NCBI RefSeq assembly: GCF_008274625.1
Contig: NZ_VTRU01000002.1
Location: 248,001 to 312,000, forward strand
DNA length: 64,000 nt
DNA from: Chryseobacterium panacisoli
GTDB taxonomy: Bacteria > Bacteroidota > Bacteroidia > Flavobacteriales > Weeksellaceae
Reading direction: 5' to 3'
Below the pieces are notes generated by a model. The model had not been told where the DNA came from. It ran no database searches and was given only the letters and a program-made list of their open reading frames with translations. Below are positions 17,679-25,438 of this stretch, one piece after another (position 1 is the first letter of the stretch; each line of letters starts with the position of its first letter). Position numbers and translations under genes: made by a program.

Positions 17679-19961
17679 ATGAAGTTTATATTTTCTACCT
17701 GCTTACTGCTATTACAGGCCTGGGCATTGGGTCAGAACATATCTCCCGTAGATTATGTGAATCCTTTGATGGGAACTCAGTCCAAGCCCTCCCTATCCAA
17801 CGGAAATACCTATCCGGCAGTCGGACTTCCTTGGGGAATGAATATCTGGACTCCACAGACCGGTAAGATGGGCGACGGATGGGCATACACCTACGATGCA
17901 GATAAAATAAAAGGATTCAAACAAACCCATCAGCCCTCTCCATGGATGAATGATTATGGCGCTTTTGCCATCATGCCGGGAGTAGGAAAAATGAAATTTA
18001 AAGAAGACGAAAGAGCAAGCTGGTTCAGCCATAAAGCTGAGGTTACAACGCCTTATTTCTATAGTGTCTACTTGGCTGACATCAATGTTACAACAGAATT
18101 TACCCCTACAGAAAGAGCATCATATTTTAAATTTGATTTTCCTAAAACAGACAGTGCTTACATAGTTGTGGATGCTTTGAACAAAGGTTCCTATATTAAA
18201 ATTTTACCCAAAGAAAGAAAAATCCTCGGCTATACAACGAGATATTCTACCGGGAAATATGAAAATTTTAAAAACTATTTTGTCATTCAGTTTGATAAAG
18301 ATTTTGAACTGACAAAAACCTGGAAAGACGATAAACTGGTGAATGATCAGTTAGAAATTACCAGTGATCATACAGGTGCTGTAGTAGGGTTTAAGCTTAA
18401 AAATAAAGAAACGGTTTATGCAAAAGTAGCCTCTTCATTCATCAGCTTTGAACAGGCAGAACTGAATCTTAAAAGAGAAATCGGAACCAAAAACTTTGAA
18501 CAGGTAAAAACGGATGCTAAAAATATCTGGAACAAGACCTTAGGGAAAATAGAGGTAAAAGGAGGAACAGATCAACAGATGAGAACCTTTTATTCCTCTT
18601 TGTACAGGACTTTATTTTTCCCACAAAAGTTATATGAAATAGATGCTCAGAACAAAATAAAACACTGGAGCCCTTACAATGGTAAAATTGCAGAAGGAAG
18701 AATGTTTGCAGGCACAGGTTTCTGGGATACTTTCCGTGCTTTATATCCTTTCCTGAATCTTGTTTATCCAGGTATCAATGTAGAAATGCAGGAAGGACTG
18801 GCCAATGCTTACAAAAAAGGAGGATTCTTACCGGAGTGGAGCAGTCCGGGATATTCTGATATTATGATCGGAAACAATTCTGCATCTGTCGTGGCTGATG
18901 CTTACATTAAAGGACTTCGCGGATATGATACAGAAGCGCTTTGGCAGGCTGTAAAACACGGAGCCAATAATGAAGGTCCTATAGAAGCTGTAGGCCGTGC
19001 AGGAGTACAATATTACAATACATTGGGCTATGTGCCTTACGATGTAAAAATCAATGAAAATGCTGCAAGAACCCTGGAGTATGCTTATGATGACTTTTCG
19101 ATCTATCAGCTAGGGAAGGCACTGGGTAAACCCGCTTCTGAGATTGATATCTATAAGAAAAGAGCTTATAATTACAAAAATGTATTTGATAAGGAAACAG
19201 GTTTGATGCGTGGTAAAAATAAAGACGGCAATTTCCAGAAACCTTTCAATCCTTTCAAATGGGGAGATGCTTTCACAGAAGGAAACAGCTGGCACTACAC
19301 ATGGTCTGTTTTCCAGGATATTGATGGTCTGGCTGAACTGATGGGCGGGAAAAAGAAATTTGAAGCCAAATTAGATGAAGTATTCTCATTGCCTCCGGTT
19401 TTTGATGACAGCTATTATGGCGGCGTAATTCACGAGATCAGAGAAATGCAGATCATGAATATGGGACAGTATGCCCACGGAAACCAACCGATTCAGCATA
19501 TGATTTATCTGTACAATTATGCAGGAGCTCCATACAAAACACAATATTGGGCAAGACAGGTGATGAATAAATTGTATCATGCAACTCCGGATGGATATTG
19601 CGGTGATGAAGACAACGGACAGACTTCTGCATGGTATATTTTCTCAGCCCTTGGATTTTATCCGGTGACACCGGCAACAGATCAGTATGTACTGGGAGCA
19701 CCATTGTTTAAAGAAGCTACCATCCATTTGGAAAATGGTAAGAAAATTGAAATAAAAGCTCCGGAAAACAATTCCGAAAATTTATATGTAAAATCTTTGA
19801 ATGTAAACCAGAAACCTTATTCCAAAAACTGGCTGAGCCATAAAGAACTGATGAAGGGAGCTGTCTTAGACTTTAAAATGGACAGCAAACCCAATAAAGA
19901 AAGAGGTTCACAGGAAAAAGATTTTCCATACTCAATGTCAAAAGAAGAATCAAATAAATAA
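17679..19961 (+). CDS. GH92 exo-alpha-1,2-mannosidase (BT3990-like)
   Basis: 760 residues, signal peptide ending AWALGQ. GH92 landmarks: VDYVNPLMGTQ, GMNIWTPQTG, LEYAYDDFSIYQLG and GQTSAWYIFSALGFYPVTPA. The residues recalled as key in Bacteroides thetaiotaomicron BT3990 fall in register with a constant offset of one: Glu534 (FTEGNSWHY, general acid), His585-Glu586 (VIHEIREM, the pair linked to alpha-1,2 specificity), Asp643 and Asp645 (CGDEDNGQ, base pair). An inverting, calcium-dependent alpha-1,2-mannosidase trimming Man9-type arms is therefore likely. It is only distantly related to the other GH92 in the locus and starts 21 bp after the ROK gene. Confidence 0.94.
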   Translation: MKFIFSTCLLLLQAWALGQNISPVDYVNPLMGTQSKPSLSNGNTYPAVGLPWGMNIWTPQTGKMGDGWAYTYDADKIKGFKQTHQPSPWMNDYGAFAIMPGVGKMKFKEDERASWFSHKAEVTTPYFYSVYLADINVTTEFTPTERASYFKFDFPKTDSAYIVVDALNKGSYIKILPKERKILGYTTRYSTGKYENFKNYFVIQFDKDFELTKTWKDDKLVNDQLEITSDHTGAVVGFKLKNKETVYAKVASSFISFEQAELNLKREIGTKNFEQVKTDAKNIWNKTLGKIEVKGGTDQQMRTFYSSLYRTLFFPQKLYEIDAQNKIKHWSPYNGKIAEGRMFAGTGFWDTFRALYPFLNLVYPGINVEMQEGLANAYKKGGFLPEWSSPGYSDIMIGNNSASVVADAYIKGLRGYDTEALWQAVKHGANNEGPIEAVGRAGVQYYNTLGYVPYDVKINENAARTLEYAYDDFSIYQLGKALGKPASEIDIYKKRAYNYKNVFDKETGLMRGKNKDGNFQKPFNPFKWGDAFTEGNSWHYTWSVFQDIDGLAELMGGKKKFEAKLDEVFSLPPVFDDSYYGGVIHEIREMQIMNMGQYAHGNQPIQHMIYLYNYAGAPYKTQYWARQVMNKLYHATPDGYCGDEDNGQTSAWYIFSALGFYPVTPATDQYVLGAPLFKEATIHLENGKKIEIKAPENNSENLYVKSLNVNQKPYSKNWLSHKELMKGAVLDFKMDSKPNKERGSQEKDFPYSMSKEESNK

Positions 19962-19986
19962 TTTTTAATTTAGAAATACAAGCTGT

Positions 19987-20484
19987 ATGAGTACAGAAAA
20001 AAAAGAAATATTCGATAGAGTAGAAAGCATATTGCAGACGCAGGGTTTTAACATCGCAGCAAAAGATGATACAAGACCATGGGGAGGTTTCTTTGTGATT
20101 GATGAAACACAGGCGCAGGATTTTGCCAATCAGTATTTTGATGGTATTGATGTAGACAACCTGAGAATAGGAGGGAAGCTAAGCCCGAAAATTCTTATCG
20201 TTGCTCCGGAGGCAAGATTAAGCTGGCAGTACCACCACAGAAGAGCCGAAATATGGCAGGTGGTGGAAGGAACCGTAGGGATCAAGAGAAGCAATACCGA
20301 TGAAGAAGGAGAATTGGGAGAATATGGTCCGAAAGATCAGGTAAAACTGCAGCAGGGAGAAAGACACAGATTAATCGGTCTTGCAGGCTGGGGAATTGTA
20401 GCCGAAATCTGGCAGCATACCGATGCATCCAATCCTTCAGATGAAGATGATATCGTAAGAGTACAGGATGACTTTGGAAGATAA
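19987..20484 (+). CDS. Cupin-type mannose-6-phosphate isomerase
   Basis: 165 residues, no signal peptide. Single-domain cupin: RPWGGFFVI near the N-terminus, metal-binding WQYHHRRAEIWQVVEG (two His and Glu) and the second cupin motif GERHRLIGLAGWGIVAEIWQ. Proteins of this type are annotated as type II mannose-6-phosphate isomerase or phosphoheptose isomerase. As the last gene of the mannose-releasing locus it should convert mannose-6-phosphate to fructose-6-phosphate. It starts 25 bp after the second GH92 and is followed by a strong terminator, marking the end of the unit. Confidence 0.85.
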   Translation: MSTEKKEIFDRVESILQTQGFNIAAKDDTRPWGGFFVIDETQAQDFANQYFDGIDVDNLRIGGKLSPKILIVAPEARLSWQYHHRRAEIWQVVEGTVGIKRSNTDEEGELGEYGPKDQVKLQQGERHRLIGLAGWGIVAEIWQHTDASNPSDEDDIVRVQDDFGR

Positions 20485-20486
20485 AT

Positions 20487-20517
20487 AAAAAATCCGCTTC
20501 ATTGAAGCGGATTTTTT
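20487..20517 (+). terminator. Intrinsic terminator ending the N-glycan locus
   Basis: A near-perfect stem aatccgcttca / tgaagcggatt is flanked by A run and T run, immediately after the isomerase stop codon. Confidence 0.9.
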
Positions 20518-20624
20518 ATTGGCAGGAAGCTTGAGGCTGGAAGAAGGAAGTTGCTGGAAGTTGTTAAAAACTCATTGTTTTCTTCCATTATTCATGCTGA
20601 ACCTATATACTGATGATAAAAAAT

Positions 20625-20657
20625 AAACCTTATAGGTCTCACAGGCCTATAAGGTTT
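20625..20657. terminator. Second hairpin, probably terminating the minus-strand TonB receptor gene
   Basis: The 12-bp perfect stem aaaccttatagg / cctataaggttt has a 9-nt loop. It stands between the convergent isomerase and TonB receptor genes and could stop transcription from either side. The rest of the 20518-20750 gap shows no gene. Confidence 0.65.
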
Positions 20658-20750
20658 TGTTTATTCAGATTTTATTACTTAGCTGTTTATTCCCAATAGC
20701 TTCATCGGCGAATAGTACCTCCAGCTTCATTCTTCCGGTTTCCCGCTTTT

Positions 20751-23456
20751 TTAAAACGTCACATCCAGTCCCACATAGAAGTTGGCCTTCATAATCGGTG
20801 CATATACCATTCCTCCGTCAAAATAATTTCCGAAAGGATTTTTAAAATCAACAATCGCGTTTTTCTGATAATAGGAAGTAAGGTTTTCACCCCCTGCATA
20901 AGCTCTGATTTTTTTATTGAAATTTCTTGAAATCTGAGCATTAAGAACTGCATACGATTCCGAATAGGTTGGTAACTGAAACTCTGCCGGATTACTTGAA
21001 GTATCAGGAAGTCTTTGTTTTCCAACCCAGTTTAAAGTCGTATCAAAGCTCCAGAATCCTCCATTATTATTTTTATTGGTAGAATATGCTAAATTCAGAA
21101 ATCCTCTGTGTTTCGCCATAAAAGGAACTTCTCTTCTTCCTCCGATATAATCAGCCTGTACATCATAATACTTATAAGCAAGCCTTACATCAAAGTTTTT
21201 GAAAGGGGTAAAATCCCATTGTGTCTGAAATGAATTCGCAAAAGATTTACCATCCAGATTATAGAATGTCAGCTGTTGAGGAGATTGGTCAAGATCCACT
21301 AACACCTGATCCTGGAAATCTGTTCTGAAGAAATCAGCGATAATGCTTGATTTTCTTCCGAATAATTTGAATTCCTGTTGTAAGCTTGCACCATAATTCC
21401 ATGCAATTTCAGGTTTTAAACCATAAATATCTCCTCCATTGGATAATATATTGATGGCTCTGTTTGATGCAAAATACTGCTGGCTTTCCGCAAATACGTT
21501 TGCTGTTCTGAATCCTCTTCCCGCAGAAAGCCTTAAAATAGTCTGTGGTGTGAAATCATACTTAAAATTTAGCCTTGGTGTAAACTGAGTTCCTGCCAGA
21601 TTATGAAAATCCACTCTGGAACCTGCTACTAAGGTATATTTTAAACCTGTTAAAGTATATTCGGCAAAGATTCCGGGTACCATTTCATTTCTTTTCAGGT
21701 CATTCAATAAATACGTTTCCTTATAACCGTCATATAAGAAGCTTGCTCCTGCTTTATACTTATGGTTGGTATTTCCGATAATGCTTTCAAAGATTAAGTT
21801 GGAATAATACGTGTGCTGTTGTCCTGCATAATTTCTCAGTCCGAAGAAACTATCCTGCTGGTGATACACATATTGGTTCATCCATCCGATACTTTGGTAA
21901 GGCTTTCCTTTAAAAACATATCCGGTTTTATTCCAAACCTGAAACCTTGAAATATCAATTCCTACTCCATAAAACGGCTGTTTGTCCTGAGCCAGCTTTT
22001 TATCAAAACCAACCTGTCCCGCCGTTCTTTCATCTCTGATAAAATTAATTCCGAAGTGAGACCCGAACCCTGACTTTTCAAGGTCGTTATAATTCAGCAA
22101 ATAGGCGGCATTGATCTGAGTTCCTTTTGGTCTGTCCAGAAAACCGTCATTATTCATATCCGTATTCCCGAAAGTTCCGTTTCCGTGAAGAAGGAAAGTC
22201 TGAGACCATTTATCATTGATAGGAGAGACATTGGTAATATTCACTTCTGCTCTTCCATTGAAGTCAGAGAAAAGGTTTAATGAAGTTTCCGGGGTTTTTG
22301 CATTTTTCAGAAGTTCAGTATTGATCTGTCCTGTGATGCTTTCATAACCATTTGTTACGGTGCTTCCTCCCTTAGTAAGCTGGATGCTTTCAATCCATCT
22401 TCCCGGAATAAAATTTAAACCATAAGCAGAAGCCAAACCTCTGATTTCAGGTAACTGTTCTTTCGTCAGGCTGGTATATTTTTGATCCAGGCCAAGCATT
22501 TTCAGCTGTTTTGTTCCGGTAACGGCATTGCTGAAAGAAACATCTACAGTTGCATTGGTTTCGAAACTTTCAGACAGATTACAGCAGGCTGCCTTTAACA
22601 GTTCTTTTTTATCAATATTAAAAACAAGTCCTGCTTCTTTCTTGCTTAAAGCTGTTGCCGCCTTAGAGCCTGTTACAATAACTCCGTCAATGTTTTTTTC
22701 ATGTTGAGAATGATCTTCTTTAGATGCCGGGGTGTTATTGTCTTTATGATCTTCATGCTTTGTTCCTTCTTCGTAATGCACTTTTGGATTGGGTTCGCCG
22801 AAAGTAAAGTCTCTGTCATACAGACAACATCCCGGAAGGCCATTGTAAACAGCGTCTGAAGCTTTGTACTTTTCATTGTCATGACCGGCATCAGCAATAG
22901 CCTTTAAGATCTTATCTGATGAGGTTTTTGAAGGATCAAAATGTAAAGTAACCGTTTGCTTTTCTGCATTCCATTCTGCGGTATCAGCACCTGCACCTTT
23001 TGAAGCCTTTTCAATTCTCGCTTTACAAGAAGCACAGTTTCCCCTTACATAGAATTCGTTTTCTTTTTTATCAGAAACATTAGCATTGGTATGGTGTTCG
23101 TGATGGGTTTCCGCTTGGGACGGCTGTAGATCTCTGCTATACAGACAACATCCCGGAAGACTATTGTAAACAGTATCCGGAGCTTTGAACTTTTCATTAT
23201 CATGGCCTGCTTCAGCTACTTTTTGCAGAATATCATCGGTAGATACCTTGTCTGTTTCTAAAGTTAAGGTCTGAAGATCAACGGAGTAAACGGCTGTTTT
23301 TGCACCTGCTTTTTTGGCAGCACTTTCAATTCTTGTTTTGCACATTTCACAGTTCCCTTTTACCTTGAACTGGTTTTTTGAAAGTGTCTGAGCAGATATA
23401 AATTGTGTAAATAGGAATAATGCGCCAAGTATAAACCTGGAAATAGGTAATTTCAT
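20751..23456 (-). CDS. TonB-dependent receptor with two N-terminal HMA-like metal-binding domains
   Basis: 901 residues. After the signal peptide (ends FISAQ) come two ~80-residue repeats. Each has a heavy-metal-associated motif (KGNCEMCK, Cys36/39; RGNCASCK, Cys141/144), the segment AGHDNEK and a PGCC motif (101-104; 208-211). A His/Asp/Glu-rich linker (for example KVHYEEGTKHEDHKD) leads to a TonB-box-like DGVIVTGS near 257 and a plug containing ACCNLSESFETN. A 22-strand-type barrel ends in LDVTF. The plug resembles copper-type TonB receptors, so uptake of copper or another soft metal is likely. Tandem HMA modules ahead of the TonB box are unusual. The downstream hairpin is at 20625. Cargo metal is inferred. 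Confidence 0.88.
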   Translation of the reverse strand: MKLPISRFILGALFLFTQFISAQTLSKNQFKVKGNCEMCKTRIESAAKKAGAKTAVYSVDLQTLTLETDKVSTDDILQKVAEAGHDNEKFKAPDTVYNSLPGCCLYSRDLQPSQAETHHEHHTNANVSDKKENEFYVRGNCASCKARIEKASKGAGADTAEWNAEKQTVTLHFDPSKTSSDKILKAIADAGHDNEKYKASDAVYNGLPGCCLYDRDFTFGEPNPKVHYEEGTKHEDHKDNNTPASKEDHSQHEKNIDGVIVTGSKAATALSKKEAGLVFNIDKKELLKAACCNLSESFETNATVDVSFSNAVTGTKQLKMLGLDQKYTSLTKEQLPEIRGLASAYGLNFIPGRWIESIQLTKGGSTVTNGYESITGQINTELLKNAKTPETSLNLFSDFNGRAEVNITNVSPINDKWSQTFLLHGNGTFGNTDMNNDGFLDRPKGTQINAAYLLNYNDLEKSGFGSHFGINFIRDERTAGQVGFDKKLAQDKQPFYGVGIDISRFQVWNKTGYVFKGKPYQSIGWMNQYVYHQQDSFFGLRNYAGQQHTYYSNLIFESIIGNTNHKYKAGASFLYDGYKETYLLNDLKRNEMVPGIFAEYTLTGLKYTLVAGSRVDFHNLAGTQFTPRLNFKYDFTPQTILRLSAGRGFRTANVFAESQQYFASNRAINILSNGGDIYGLKPEIAWNYGASLQQEFKLFGRKSSIIADFFRTDFQDQVLVDLDQSPQQLTFYNLDGKSFANSFQTQWDFTPFKNFDVRLAYKYYDVQADYIGGRREVPFMAKHRGFLNLAYSTNKNNNGGFWSFDTTLNWVGKQRLPDTSSNPAEFQLPTYSESYAVLNAQISRNFNKKIRAYAGGENLTSYYQKNAIVDFKNPFGNYFDGGMVYAPIMKANFYVGLDVTF

Positions 23457-23528
23457 TTTGTTTAAAAGTTTAAATTAATTAAAAAACAGTCCATTACATA
23501 ATATTATAATGAACCCATGATATTTTAA

Positions 23529-23891
23529 TTAACTTATCTTAGGCGGCTGCCAGATTTCTTTTAAACGGTCTGAAAGATAAGGATCTGAATATCGAAACTG
23601 AGCATTCTTATTCGCTTTGTAATAAGACAGTTCCAAGCGTAGATTTTTTGAGAAAGGGGTTTCAATAAAAGTATAACAGGCAACACATGATGAACAGCAG
23701 TCATCATTACATGACTTTGTTTTGTCATGTTGGCTGTCTTTTTTTGAAGAATGATTTTTACAGCAGTCCATTTTCTTGGAAGATTCTGCTTTACAGCATG
23801 TTTCCTGCATTCCTTGCACATAGAAGTTATCCTTGGGAATCAAAAAGACTCCCAGGCAAAATACTATTGCAAGTAGGTGAAACAGCTTCAT
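23529..23891 (-). CDS. Small Cys-rich exported protein, HYC_CC_PP-like
   Basis: 120 residues from the Met at 23891 (MKLFHLLAIVF, a signal-like or membrane-anchoring helix); an earlier in-frame Met at 23930 is less plausible because it would place polar residues before the helix. Cys pairs occur as TCCKAES, MDCCKNH, NDDCCSSCVAC, with Lys/His-rich spacers, and the C-terminus reads EIWQPPKIS. The Cys-Cys pattern and terminal PP fit the uncharacterised HYC_CC_PP family, which I recall beside TonB receptors. It sits 72 bp upstream of the HMA-TonB receptor gene and probably handles the same metal in the periplasm. Function not established. Confidence 0.75.
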   Translation of the reverse strand: MKLFHLLAIVFCLGVFLIPKDNFYVQGMQETCCKAESSKKMDCCKNHSSKKDSQHDKTKSCNDDCCSSCVACYTFIETPFSKNLRLELSYYKANKNAQFRYSDPYLSDRLKEIWQPPKIS

Positions 23892-23910
23892 ATCTGCAAA
23901 AATAAGAAAT

Positions 23911-24558
23911 TTATGGCAAAGGATCACCAACTTTTAGAGAACAGCTGTGCCAAGGTTCTCCGTGTGCCGGGTTTAGCTTTGGTTTTTCACCCATCGCCAG
24001 GTTCTGTGCCGCAGGTGAAGGCGCAGGAGCTGGTGTAGACTGAACTACATTTTGTGCCGTCTGAGGAGCTGGCGCAGGTTTACTGTTTAGAGGCTGTCCT
24101 ACCGGAATGTCACATCGGTGCCCGGGCTGTCCGTGTGGAGGATTCATCCCCGGAGCTGTTTTTGCCTGTTTTCCATTATCAAGGGTGATTTTTCCTGGTG
24201 ATAGTGAATTAGGATCAATCTGAACAATATTATTTCCGTTTGTATTTATATTTTGTGAAGCAGGTGTTGCTGTAGCAGGTGCACTGTTCAGGGGTTGTCC
24301 GACAGGGATATCACATCGGTGGCCAGGCTGTCCGTGTGGAGGATTCATACCGGGGGCAGTAGCCATTGGAGCAGGAGTAGGGCTGGATTGGATTCCTGCC
24401 TGATCCATCAGTGCTGTTTTTGAGGTAGTATTTAAGGCTACGTTGGGTTGTCCAGTGTTAGCTTCTTCTTTTAAATAAGTTGCTCTTTCATCTTTTTTAC
24501 AAGATGCAGCTAGTAGTGATACGGCGATCAAACCTATAAATGTATTCTTCATATCCAT
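23911..24558 (-). CDS. Lipoprotein with three HGxPxHxC repeats
   Basis: 215 residues. The signal peptide ends LAASC, lipidated at Cys20. The mature protein is Pro/Ala/Gln-rich and probably disordered, apart from three copies of a short motif. Two are nearly identical (MNPPHGQPGHRCDIPVGQPL, residues 71-90 and 138-157) and one is diverged near the C-terminus (LNPAHGEPWHSCSLKVGDPL, 195-214). Each has His-x4-His-x-Cys, which could bind a metal ion. It lies between the RprY-like regulator and the Cys-rich/HMA-TonB genes, with a -7 box just upstream. I do not recognise a named function; metal capture or chaperoning is inferred from motif and neighbours. Confidence 0.75.
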   Translation of the reverse strand: MDMKNTFIGLIAVSLLAASCKKDERATYLKEEANTGQPNVALNTTSKTALMDQAGIQSSPTPAPMATAPGMNPPHGQPGHRCDIPVGQPLNSAPATATPASQNINTNGNNIVQIDPNSLSPGKITLDNGKQAKTAPGMNPPHGQPGHRCDIPVGQPLNSKPAPAPQTAQNVVQSTPAPAPSPAAQNLAMGEKPKLNPAHGEPWHSCSLKVGDPLP

Positions 24559-24568
24559 GGGTATGAAA

Positions 24569-24576
24569 CAAAATTA
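24569..24576 (-). promoter_or_regulatory. -7 box for the HGxPxHxC lipoprotein gene
   Basis: On the minus strand TAATTTTG matches TAnnTTTG and lies 10 bp before the start codon. It overlaps the descending arm of the preceding terminator hairpin, so the lipoprotein gene probably has its own near-leaderless transcript, separate from the two-component genes. Confidence 0.4.
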
Positions 24577-24607
24577 GCAAAACATTTTCAATTGTTTTGC
24601 TAATTTT
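24570..24607 (-). terminator. Terminator of the two-component operon
   Basis: A perfect 15-bp stem (aaaattagcaaaaca / tgttttgctaatttt) with an 8-nt loop lies 23 bp past the response-regulator stop. Confidence 0.8.
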
Positions 24608-24630
24608 ATACTTATAATTTGATTTTTGGA

Positions 24631-25317
24631 TTAATTTTTCACCAAAAGTCTAAATCCTTCTCCGTGTACGTTGATAATTTCCAATCCTTCGTCGTCTTTT
24701 AATAATTTACGAAGCTTTGCAATATAAACGTCCATACTTCTTGCAGTGAAGTAATTCTCCTTTTTCCAGATCTTTCTTAACGCAAGATCTCTAGGCATGA
24801 AATCGTTTCTGTGGATGCAAAGAAGTTTCAATAATTCATTTTCTTTAGGAGAAAGTTTATATTCTTTATCACCTACTTTCAGCTGTCTCAGCATAGAGTC
24901 AAAGAAAATATTGCTGATTTTAAACTGCTCCTGCTCCTCATTTTCCAATGTAGAGCTTCTCTGTAAAATAGCCTTGATTTTGTATAAAAGAAGCTCAGTA
25001 TCAAAAGGCTTTGTGATATAATCATCAGCACCCAACTGGTATCCTTTCAAAATATCTTCTCTCATATTTCTTGCTGTAAGGAAAATGATTGGTGTATTTT
25101 TATCAATCTTTTTTACATCTTCAGCTAATGAAAACCCATCTTTTTTAGGCATCATTACGTCAAATATGCAGATGTCGAATTCATTTTCTGTAAATTCTTT
25201 AAGTCCCTGCTCCCCGTCCGTGGCAAGCGTTACTTCAAAATTATTGATTGTCAAGTAATCTTTAAGCACCGCCCCAAAACTCTGATCGTCCTCTACTAAT
25301 AATATTCTGTTGCTCAT
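24631..25317 (-). CDS. rprY: OmpR-family response regulator, RprY-like
   Basis: 228 residues. The receiver domain (1-120) has the acidic pair Glu9-Asp10, phospho-acceptor Asp53 (CIFDVMMPKKDG), the FLTARN switch and TKPFD Lys. The C-terminal winged helix (about 135-226) shows LSPKENELLKLLCIH and RSMDVYIAKLRKLL. It pairs with the kinase gene upstream and resembles RprY of Bacteroidota. Two copies of tcatcaatga 21 bp apart lie in the gap before it and may be an autoregulatory site. Adjacent metal-handling genes make them possible targets, but a terminator separates the units. Confidence 0.9.
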   Translation of the reverse strand: MSNRILLVEDDQSFGAVLKDYLTINNFEVTLATDGEQGLKEFTENEFDICIFDVMMPKKDGFSLAEDVKKIDKNTPIIFLTARNMREDILKGYQLGADDYITKPFDTELLLYKIKAILQRSSTLENEEQEQFKISNIFFDSMLRQLKVGDKEYKLSPKENELLKLLCIHRNDFMPRDLALRKIWKKENYFTARSMDVYIAKLRKLLKDDEGLEIINVHGEGFRLLVKN

Positions 25318-25397
25318 AACTTTTAATAATTAATAATTAACATTAAGAATGAACTTCCTCACTCTATCTTCTATATTTTGATATTTGGTTTATTTTT

Positions 25398-25428
25398 TCA
25401 TCAATGATGGTGTATCGGTCATCAATGA
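25398..25428. promoter_or_regulatory. Direct repeat tcatcaatga x2 upstream of response-regulator gene
   Basis: Identical 10-bp copies at 25398-25407 and 25419-25428 start exactly 21 bp apart, two helical turns, the geometry expected of a response-regulator dimer site. They lie between the kinase stop and the regulator start. Confidence 0.4.
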
Positions 25429-25438
25429 CATTTCTCTT

